DNA of 37,464 nt from Herpomyces periplanetae. Its lineage: Eukaryota; Ascomycota; Laboulbeniomycetes; Herpomycetales; Herpomycetaceae. Position 1 is the first letter of the stretch. Each line of letters starts with the position of its first letter. Below, in pieces: positions 30,724-37,464 of this stretch. The notes beneath the pieces were generated by a model. It saw nothing but the letters and a program-made list of their open reading frames with translations, did not search any database and was not told the origin of the DNA. A program made the translations under genes and the position numbers. Location: positions 1-37,464 of the forward strand of contig WMKJ01000115.1 in assembly GCA_009733715.1 (NCBI GenBank), read 5' to 3'.

Positions 30724-33546
30724 TTACCAGTCTGCACGAGGTGAAAATACAATCTCTGAAGCATGAGTATACCAACCGGTTGATTCATCCTCAAATACAA
30801 TATGACCCTTATCATTAACATTTGCACCCCGACCAACTACAACACTACATTGAGCAGCTGTAGAACATCGTTCGGCTTCATCCATGGCAAAGCTTTCTGA
30901 TTTGGTATTACCGATTCCTGAATGGGAATCATCAGGAAGCCAAATGGGAAAAGGATCTTGCCATATACAGGGTGCCAAGTACGCGGTTGCAAAATCTTCT
31001 CCTTGGGGAAGAGGGGCAGGTTGACCAGGAAGCATATCAGGCATTAACTTTCGAAGAGCGGAATAATTATCGTAGACGTGAGGTCGAAGAAAACGGCTAA
31101 GCATTCTAGGTTTTCTTCCGTCTAACAACAATTGTTGTTCAGCATCTGCATCATGATCACCGGCTGATACAACTTTGGATGATTTGAAATCATCATTATA
31201 CCCAACAAGGTCCGCGCAGGAGCGTCCGCAAGATGTACGAAACTTTTCTTCCTCAATTAGTAATGATTTAGGCATAGCCTGTAATAAAGGTCCAAGAGCT
31301 GAATTTAAACCTGAATGATAAAGAATGGTGAAGACTAAAGATATAATCATAATGATAAGAGGACCTAGTGATCCAATACTATCGCCTATACCGATTGCAA
31401 AGAGACCGATGAGACAAATTTGGGCAATATATATTCCGTAGAAGAGTTGTTGAAGTGCATCGGCGTAAAGTTGACCTTTGGTATCTATAGCATCACCAGA
31501 AGCAAATAAGAAATTGTAGCGCCAAACAAAGTAAAAAAGGAATAATCCAATAGCAGCAAAGGCTAAAGTTAACGGGGCAATAACAGCGTAGCCTATTGCG
31601 ACACACATGAGAAGGGTATAGGGAGGATAGATGCTGCCTAGGGCCAAAGGACTGGGAAAGAAACCCAGGAACATTTTTCTCGGGGTATTCCAGAAGATTT
31701 TAGGGAGTAACATTTGCATGATAAGTCCAACGATGGAAACTAGAAGATTACCCACACCTCCTAATCCTTGTAGGATAAACCAACAGAGATAAAATGTAGA
31801 GGAAGCCGGAAGTTTTTGGGCGAGGAGAGCCGGAGCGAGGGAAGGATTATCGATGATTGATGCGATAACCGAAGTAGCAGCAGAACCCAACGTAGCAACA
31901 AGGAAGACTTGAACGATTTGAAACCAAAAGAAAGTTTTATTAACCGTAGTTTCAACTTCAGTAACCGTTACAGCACCACCAAACTTGGCGGCAAGACGTA
32001 AGAAAAAGGGAACTAGACTAATTAGTACGGATATTGCAATGACAGGAAGTAAACCGGTTACAACGCCGATAATTTGGGGGGGTAGTTTATTAATGAAGCC
32101 AAGCCAAGGAAGTAGTTCAGTTAATTTATCAATGTTAGCAATAGATGCAACGAAGGCGACGGGGATTGACCAAAAAATTGTTAGGGTTGCGGCAAAAGCT
32201 GAAGTTGCGATAAGTCGGAGGACTCGTTCCCAGCCTCGAATGTTGAGGTTATCCCAGATTACTTCTAACGGACTAATGGCAATATAACGTGGAGCCATGG
32301 TTAATAAATGATGATGGGTAAGGCTTTGGAATGCAGAATGAGCTGTGAAAACATCTTTAAACATTACAAATGCCGAACGACAGCGATAAGCTTCACCGGA
32401 TGTATGCTTAGCGCGCTCTTGGTCTATTGAGAAAGTCATTTCTTTGATTTGATCACGACAATAAGTTAGGGTATCAACTTTTTTTCCGACGAGAGGTTTA
32501 AGTCGGTGAGTTGGGAAGCCTTTTGGTCTTATCCAACGAGCTATTAAAGGTTTATTGCTGGACGTTTCCAGAGTTTGTTCTTCGGTACCCGAAGGGTTAG
32601 CAGTGATGGATTTGTTTCGGGCTTGGACGGCCATTTTAATGCATTTAACTTCAGCACCCTCAAGGCGAGCTGCTAGCTTGTTTCGTTCAACCCAACGTTC
32701 ATTCAAGGATTTTGTATCGCTGGGTATCCATATATACTCTACGTTATTTTCACCCAAGATTTTGCGCAATTTTTGTTCGTCCAATAAGTTGTCGGGTATG
32801 GAAGTGTATAGCACGGTGCGAGAGGAGATCTTAGACATAACAGTTTGGGACATTAAATAAGCCTGTCTAACGTTGACGAGGTAAATGCTTTCTCGAGTTA
32901 TAACGAGTACGACGAAAGCGAAGAAAATTGAGCCAATAATGGCATGAGCAAAATAACGGTATTTATTTTGGATATTTCCAATGGTTAATAAATCTAATTG
33001 AGAGTTTCCGTTACCACCGGTAATGTTGACAGGGAAAATGACGGGCCAAACAATTAGGCAGCCGACTAGACAAGTGACACTGCAGATTTTTAACCAACGA
33101 AGCATAAAGTAAGCATCGAGACTGTTGTTGCGAAGGACGTGAAAGTCGGAAATTTCGAATAACGGTCTTATCCAACCGAAGAGGGAGGAGGGTAAAGGGC
33201 GGGTAGTGTGACCGTTGCGAACTTTACCCTTGAAGGTACGAGCAGCATAGTAACCGGGGAATACGCGACGTAGAAATATAAAGGCGAGAAAGTAGCAGAG
33301 AGCGACGAGAGAAACGGGAGCAAGGGTGGAGAGGACGGCCGAAGCAGAGCTACTTTGGCTGCGAGATGAGCCGATGTTTGGATCTGAGCTTTGCTGGGCG
33401 CGCTGGTAGAGCGCATGAGGATACGGGGCCATATTTTCATCGTTGGGAGGGAAAGTATTAAATTGTAAAATAGTGTGAGAGAGTACCACTTTAGAGGAGA
33501 GTGTTAGGAATAACCATGGAGAAGAGAGAAATGTATGTTTTGGCAT
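30724..33546 (-). CDS. CSC1/TMEM63-family (OSCA-like, DUF221) membrane channel
   Basis: Intronless, 940 aa from the ATG at 33546. OSCA/TMEM63 proteins are mechano- or osmosensitive cation channels; fungal members include Csc1, Phm7 and Rsn1. Three N-terminal spans (about 73-95, 150-172, 197-218) flank GWIRPLFEISDFHVLRNNSLDAYFMLRW. A cytosolic RRM-like domain with a coiled stretch (about 235-430) precedes seven or eight further spans, including WFILQGLGGVGNLLVS and WRYNFLFASGDAIDTKGQLY, both family signatures. The last 190 residues are cytosolic and variable. The start is uncertain: the ATG at 33432 gives 902 aa beginning MAPYPHALYQ, without the extra hydrophobic N-terminus (FLSSPWLFLTLSSKVV) that the first ATG adds. 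Which CSC1 paralogue this is cannot be settled by eye. Confidence 0.92.
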   Translation of the reverse strand: MPKHTFLSSPWLFLTLSSKVVLSHTILQFNTFPPNDENMAPYPHALYQRAQQSSDPNIGSSRSQSSSASAVLSTLAPVSLVALCYFLAFIFLRRVFPGYYAARTFKGKVRNGHTTRPLPSSLFGWIRPLFEISDFHVLRNNSLDAYFMLRWLKICSVTCLVGCLIVWPVIFPVNITGGNGNSQLDLLTIGNIQNKYRYFAHAIIGSIFFAFVVLVITRESIYLVNVRQAYLMSQTVMSKISSRTVLYTSIPDNLLDEQKLRKILGENNVEYIWIPSDTKSLNERWVERNKLAARLEGAEVKCIKMAVQARNKSITANPSGTEEQTLETSSNKPLIARWIRPKGFPTHRLKPLVGKKVDTLTYCRDQIKEMTFSIDQERAKHTSGEAYRCRSAFVMFKDVFTAHSAFQSLTHHHLLTMAPRYIAISPLEVIWDNLNIRGWERVLRLIATSAFAATLTIFWSIPVAFVASIANIDKLTELLPWLGFINKLPPQIIGVVTGLLPVIAISVLISLVPFFLRLAAKFGGAVTVTEVETTVNKTFFWFQIVQVFLVATLGSAATSVIASIIDNPSLAPALLAQKLPASSTFYLCWFILQGLGGVGNLLVSIVGLIMQMLLPKIFWNTPRKMFLGFFPSPLALGSIYPPYTLLMCVAIGYAVIAPLTLAFAAIGLFLFYFVWRYNFLFASGDAIDTKGQLYADALQQLFYGIYIAQICLIGLFAIGIGDSIGSLGPLIIMIISLVFTILYHSGLNSALGPLLQAMPKSLLIEEEKFRTSCGRSCADLVGYNDDFKSSKVVSAGDHDADAEQQLLLDGRKPRMLSRFLRPHVYDNYSALRKLMPDMLPGQPAPLPQGEDFATAYLAPCIWQDPFPIWLPDDSHSGIGNTKSESFAMDEAERCSTAAQCSVVVGRGANVNDKGHIVFEDESTGWYTHASEIVFSPRADW

Positions 33547-34540
33547 GGCAAGGTAGATGTTATGAAAAGAGGTAGATGGTCAGTAAGTAAGGGGGTTTCT
33601 TATATACGCGTAAATATGGATGACTGGAGGGAAGAGAAAGAGAAGGGCGATAAGATGGAGGGAAGTTAGAAAAGGTCTTGGTGGGAGAAGTGTAAGAATG
33701 GAAGAAAGCGCGTGCTGGAGGTATGACTTGTAAGATTTGGGGGGGAAAAAACCTTTGGAAGGGTTTATAAAAGATTGAAGAGCGTGGCGCGATGGGAGGG
33801 ATTTAGTAGATAAACAAGTAGAGGATGTAGGCAGGATGGGAGAAGAGTAATGAGAAAGAAGGCGGTAGAAGAGGTGAAATGAAGATAAGAAAAGGAAGAA
33901 GAGAGGAAGGAAGAAGAGGAATGATAAGTAGAAGAGGAGTTAGTAGCGGGCGCGGCGCGGCGCGGTGTAGTACGGTGTGGTGCGGAGCGATGCGCTGGTA
34001 ACGGGGGACGCAGTCGCAACAAATTGCGCGCAAAAGAGAAGTAGTTAATGGATCGGAGGAATGCCGGGGAAATGGCGGTGAAACATCGGCTTGGAGTAGG
34101 GAGGGGGTAGGGAGACAGGAGAGATAAGGATTTAGGCGGTTTGAAAGGAAAGCTAGGGGAGGTGGAGATAATAAGCGAGGACATTAGAATAAGAGATAAA
34201 GTTAACGGGGGTATAAGATACATTGTTCAGCATAAACGCGCATGCATTGTAAACCATAGTAGCAAAATTTTATATCTGGGGAAAAAACTTGCAAGGTCTG
34301 TAGAAAAATACTTCTCTTCACAGACCAATTGCTTGAATTTCGCCAACCGCGAGTTCGCGTGGCTTATTAACCCCTTTTGCAATGTAAGCATGACGTCATG
34401 CCGACGCACGTGCGGCCTGGTTTATTGCCGTTTTGGGTAAGTGAGCAAGATGAGTTTGGGGCGGAAGCGGGCGCGGGCGCGGGCACGGACACGGACACGG
34501 ACACGGACACGGGCGCACAAAAGTTGTGTGTGGGCGGCTT
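33547..34540. promoter_or_regulatory. Upstream region of the CSC1-like gene, with purine tract and GC-rich repeats
   Basis: 33590-34180 is almost all A and G on the plus strand, so a CSC1 leader would be pyrimidine-rich. A GC-rich patch (33948-34015) with GGCGCGGCGCGGCGCGG interrupts it. TGACGTCA (34391-34398) and the palindrome GCACGTGC (34406-34413) sit 8 bases apart. 34468-34515 is a hexamer array of GGGCGC then GGACAC units. No gene is called. Confidence 0.5.
34468..34515. repeat. GC-rich hexamer array (GGGCGC/GGACAC)
   Basis: About eight hexamers in tandem: GCGGGC/GCGGGCAC, then four or five GGACAC units, ending GGGCGC. It lies just past the stop of the ERCC4-like gene. Confidence 0.8.
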
Positions 34541-37177
34541 TCAGAGATAAGACTCTTCGAGCCAGGAATAAACTCGGTGCGCAAGGGAGAGTCCTAGGAC
34601 GTGGAGGATTGTTTCCCCAAGGCCGGGGTCCGTTGGCAGGCCAGTTTTGAGCCGAGGCGCAGGCGGTTTTGGCGAGGCTGCCGCAGCCAAAAGACCACAA
34701 GACCCGGCGGCAGCACACCTTCCGGCCCGTCCGGCCCGTCCCGCAGCATTGACGGCGATATCACCATCACCACCGCCATCATCGTCACCACCGCCATCCC
34801 CATCACGTCCCCGTCCCCGTCCCCGTCCCCGTCCCCTCTTCTCCAAATACGCCTCCAACTCCCAGTCTGTAATACTCCAATACCGCATCCCCGCCTGTGA
34901 AAACACCCCATTGATCGCTACCCTCACCATCGCCAATACACTCCCGTGCTTCACCTTTTCCCGTATCCCCACTACAAGATGAGCCGCCGCCAATCCATTG
35001 ATCCCAATTCTCCTCAGTCCAACTTCTTCGTCCCCCTCCTCATCATCTATCGCCTTCCACACTCCAAGCTCATACACCTTCATCTCTTGCTCGGCCATCT
35101 TCATCACCCACTTCGCAAATTCATATGCTTCTCCATCCACAACATCAACCTGTATCCTACTTCCAAAACTCACTTCAAACCCCGTCGCCCACTCCCGCAA
35201 AACTTCGATTCTGCGCCTATCCTCACCCCTTACGTCCCCCCCAATCCCATCCCCAATTATCACCAATATCACCTTATCATACCGTCCCGCTATACTTTCC
35301 AATCGATACTTTATCCTATCAACCCCAACCAACCGATCTTCACCTCCCGGTAAAGCCTTCTGTCGTATGGCTCGCATCTTGACCATCACCACACCCATTC
35401 GATCATTCAATATTATATCTGCTTCATCTCCTATCAACGGCAAAGAAAATACCCCCAAACTCGGATATATCCTACTTATTCCTTCGAATTTTACGCCTTT
35501 TTCACACGCTGTAAATTCCCGCTCCACTTCCCTCTCTTCATCTAATCTACTCATACTCGACTTCCAATCCCTTTCAACTATCTTCACTCCACACTCTTCT
35601 CCCAATCTACTCAGCTTCAGAAAAAACTCCCGATACTCCAGTCCAAGTAATCTTGTCGACACTACTATTTCATATCCCCCTCCAAAGTTAGGTCTAACCC
35701 ATCCTCCTCCCTGTATTTTATCCTTCCCTTCCACTTCCTCTTGATTCTCCACCTTCATCTTCCTCCTCAAACTTTTCGGTATACTGATACTCACTACCGC
35801 CTTTTCTCCCCTCTCCTCCGTATGGCCCTCTTCTAAAAGATTCTCAATTCCACACATAACCGCATATCGATTTATTGCTTCGTTCACGTTAAAATCCCCC
35901 CTAAAAAAATTCATCTTTTCACATTCCCTTTTACCCAAGTTTTCAATCCTTTCCTTATCCCGTCCTGCAAACCGTTTATACGCTACACTTTCATAAATCC
36001 ATCTCATATCCTCATCACTTTTCCCTTTTGTACTCCCTTCATTAACTTCCTCTCCCTTTTGTCCACTCTCTCTTGTTTCGCCCGTGCCCCATCCTCCCCC
36101 AATGCTCGAAAGAATCTCCTCAACATTACCAATACTACTCAATTCTTTTTCATCAAATTCTCTATCGTCAAACTCCTGCGTTGATGCATCTAATTGTGCC
36201 AACATATCTAATTCATCCTCTTCAACCCACATTTCTTCCTTCACCTCCCCATTCTTTTCCCATCCTTTTACTTCCCTCTCCGCCATATCTACCATCTCCC
36301 TTTCATAACTCCTTTCTTCACTCGTCCCTTTTTCCGTCAAGTCTATCCCATCCTCTGCTTTACTCGTGTCGTCAAAATTACTTTGCCCCTCTCCCTTCAT
36401 ACCTGTCATATCCTCATCTTGTCCATTGCATTCTTCAAAATCCCCCCACAATTCCCCTCCACTCATCTCTTTGCTTCCATCCTTCCTACCATCTCCCTCG
36501 TTAAATCTACCCCTCAATCCTTTAACCTCACCCAATGCTAATTTATTCACCTCCGTTTTATCACACTTCGCTCCAATATCCCCTTCCTCGTCACGCTCTA
36601 GCATACCCTCTTCAGACTGTTCTTGTCTCGACAATTCCTCATCCCTCGATATCAGGGTCCTTAACACTCCCATTATTTCCTCCTCTGTCATTATACCACT
36701 TCCCAACCGCTCATCATTCCACTCCTCTTCTTCCTCCTCCATGCATTCCCTTAAAAATTTACAAACATCTTCCAATGATTCTCCTTCCCATGTACCCCCA
36801 AACGCTTCATATTTCTCCCTGCATTCACTCTTATACCCCTTTAAACCATCACTATCATCCTTTTCCCTAATATACTCCAGTCTGGGCCATCGCAGTTCGC
36901 TATACTTTTTACTAGGTAACCTTGATGCTTCTTCACACTCTTCCAGAATCTCCATCGTGGTTTTAAGTAGTTTAGCGCTTTCTTTACTTATCTCAAACGG
37001 TTCATCTCCCCAATCTTTAAATCCCCTTGTCCTTTCGTATAATTCTTTCATCATATCATACATTTGCTCACTACTATCCACCTCGCATATACCTCGTAAA
37101 AACCTTTCCTTATCCTCATCTTGTTCTTCTTTTGCTTCACTTCCCCTTTCACCCGATACCTTCTTCCGCTCGTTCAT
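34541..37177 (-). CDS. Acidic protein with nuclease-dead ERCC4/XPF-like and HhH-like C-terminus (DUF7102-like)
   Basis: Single exon, 878 aa from the ATG at 37177, the first after an in-frame stop. Residues 1-460 are Glu/Asp/Gly-rich and mostly disordered, with islands such as EPFEISKESAKLLKTTMEIL. From about 585 the sequence resembles an ERCC4 fold: DEADIILNDRMGVVMVKMRA, IRQKALPG, RYDKVILVIIGDG, FGSRIQVDVVDGEAYEFAKW. It is followed by RIGINGLAAAHLVV, like a helix-hairpin-helix half. The XPF catalytic ERKXXXD motif is absent. I recall this arrangement in Pezizomycotina DUF7102 proteins, and the dead XPF plan is that of the meiotic crossover factors Zip2/SHOC1; that functional link is inference. 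The coding strand is strongly purine-rich. The last 95 codons (34544-34828) are Gly/Arg/Ala-rich and derive from GC-rich hexamers. Confidence 0.6.
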   Translation of the reverse strand: MNERKKVSGERGSEAKEEQDEDKERFLRGICEVDSSEQMYDMMKELYERTRGFKDWGDEPFEISKESAKLLKTTMEILEECEEASRLPSKKYSELRWPRLEYIREKDDSDGLKGYKSECREKYEAFGGTWEGESLEDVCKFLRECMEEEEEEWNDERLGSGIMTEEEIMGVLRTLISRDEELSRQEQSEEGMLERDEEGDIGAKCDKTEVNKLALGEVKGLRGRFNEGDGRKDGSKEMSGGELWGDFEECNGQDEDMTGMKGEGQSNFDDTSKAEDGIDLTEKGTSEERSYEREMVDMAEREVKGWEKNGEVKEEMWVEEDELDMLAQLDASTQEFDDREFDEKELSSIGNVEEILSSIGGGWGTGETRESGQKGEEVNEGSTKGKSDEDMRWIYESVAYKRFAGRDKERIENLGKRECEKMNFFRGDFNVNEAINRYAVMCGIENLLEEGHTEERGEKAVVSISIPKSLRRKMKVENQEEVEGKDKIQGGGWVRPNFGGGYEIVVSTRLLGLEYREFFLKLSRLGEECGVKIVERDWKSSMSRLDEEREVEREFTACEKGVKFEGISRIYPSLGVFSLPLIGDEADIILNDRMGVVMVKMRAIRQKALPGGEDRLVGVDRIKYRLESIAGRYDKVILVIIGDGIGGDVRGEDRRRIEVLREWATGFEVSFGSRIQVDVVDGEAYEFAKWVMKMAEQEMKVYELGVWKAIDDEEGDEEVGLRRIGINGLAAAHLVVGIREKVKHGSVLAMVRVAINGVFSQAGMRYWSITDWELEAYLEKRGRGRGRGRGRDGDGGGDDDGGGDGDIAVNAAGRAGRAGRCAAAGSCGLLAAAASPKPPAPRLKTGLPTDPGLGETILHVLGLSLAHRVYSWLEESYL
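34806..34838. repeat. CCCCGT hexamer array inside the ERCC4-like gene
   Basis: Five tandem CCCCGT units on the plus strand, read on the minus strand as (GR)n. It marks the junction between the conserved domain and the Gly/Arg/Asp/Ala tail. Confidence 0.85.
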
Positions 37178-37464
37178 CTCCTCTTTATCAAACAATATTC
37201 AATCAGTAAACCTTGGTTTCGGCTTATTCTTAATCTTGATTTTGCCCAAAGTTTCCGCCCTCTGCTCCTCTACTTCTATTCATTATGCAAGGAACATTAG
37301 TTGCCTCCACTTGTGCATATTTTCTCCTCCACACACGCACACACACACACACACACACACCCCCAGCGGTAAAGCGTAATATGAGTTTAGTCGCATTATA
37401 CCTTGCAAGTTTATCCAACTCCTAAAATCCCTGTTTGCGCCGTGGCTTTTGTCTCTGCCTAGAA
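37178..37464. other. 5' flank of the ERCC4-like gene with a CA microsatellite
   Basis: No gene. Contains the (CA)n run described separately; otherwise ordinary AT-rich sequence up to the window end. Confidence 0.5.
37331..37361. repeat. (CA)n microsatellite
   Basis: A dinucleotide CA run of about 14 units with one CG interruption near its start, followed by CCCCC. Confidence 0.9.

Noticed and set aside
37331-37361. CA run considered as a telomere or CRISPR-like repeat
   Set aside because: Plain dinucleotide microsatellite, no unit structure or spacers.
36073-37379. Long plus-strand frames (143 and 337 codons) rich in Ser, Pro, Leu, Tyr and His
   Set aside because: They are the complement of the purine-rich coding strand of the ERCC4-like gene; no domain or splice logic.
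1-37464. Transposable elements, tRNA, rRNA and snRNA genes
   Set aside because: Scanned by eye for transposase, reverse transcriptase and integrase motifs, terminal repeats, tRNA B-boxes and U6 or SRP cores; none found.

Overview
The window looks like a piece of nuclear DNA from a filamentous ascomycete (Pezizomycotina-like). Genes lie on both strands and carry short introns with GT...AG ends and CTAAC/CTAAT/CTGAC-type branch points. They include a complex I subunit (lost in Saccharomyces), a mitochondrial MutS homologue of the MSH1 type, an MPH1/FANCM helicase with filamentous-fungal motif wording, a short soluble MAPR protein and a DUF7102-like protein. The sequence is AT-leaning. I recognised no transposon, tRNA, rRNA or CRISPR array. 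The lineage below Pezizomycotina cannot be read from the sequence.

Layout. 1-4449: the 3' part of MSH1 (+) and the whole MPH1 gene (-), with stop codons about 40 bases apart. 4450-7665: mostly non-coding, with one weak split or decayed reading on the minus strand (6304-7311). 7666-12640: two surface-protein genes (+), a GPI-anchored protein with four CX3C pairs and a single-pass membrane protein with two six-cysteine modules, each behind a long pyrimidine-rich leader. 13275-17063: NDUFB11/ESSS (-) and the RIX7/NVL ATPase (-). 17960-22846: VPS20, a PITH-domain protein and NOP4 (all +). 23120-26142: a MAPR/cytochrome b5-like protein and CUE5 (both -). 26516-29145: a DHX35-like DEAH protein (+) whose catalytic motifs are degenerate. 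29231-33546: SPC25 (-) and a CSC1/TMEM63 channel (-). 34541-37177: an acidic protein (-) with an XPF/ERCC4-like, nuclease-dead C-terminal half and a GC-rich repeat-derived tail.

The genes do not form one pathway; this is an ordinary housekeeping neighbourhood. Some themes recur: DNA maintenance (MSH1, MPH1, the ERCC4-like protein), 60S ribosome assembly (RIX7, NOP4), ubiquitin and endosome traffic (VPS20, CUE5), and cell surface and osmosensing (the two Cys-rich proteins, CSC1). Several intergenic regions carry TCACGTGA or a near variant.

Most worth a second look: the DHX35 homologue that has lost both arginine fingers and the catalytic Glu, and the ERCC4-like acidic protein with its repeat-built tail. 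After these come the unexplained coding-like stretches at 6304-7311 and 10225-10353, and the pyrimidine-rich leaders of the surface genes. Splice sites were assigned by eye from motifs, phase and remembered family sequences; none is confirmed by RNA data.
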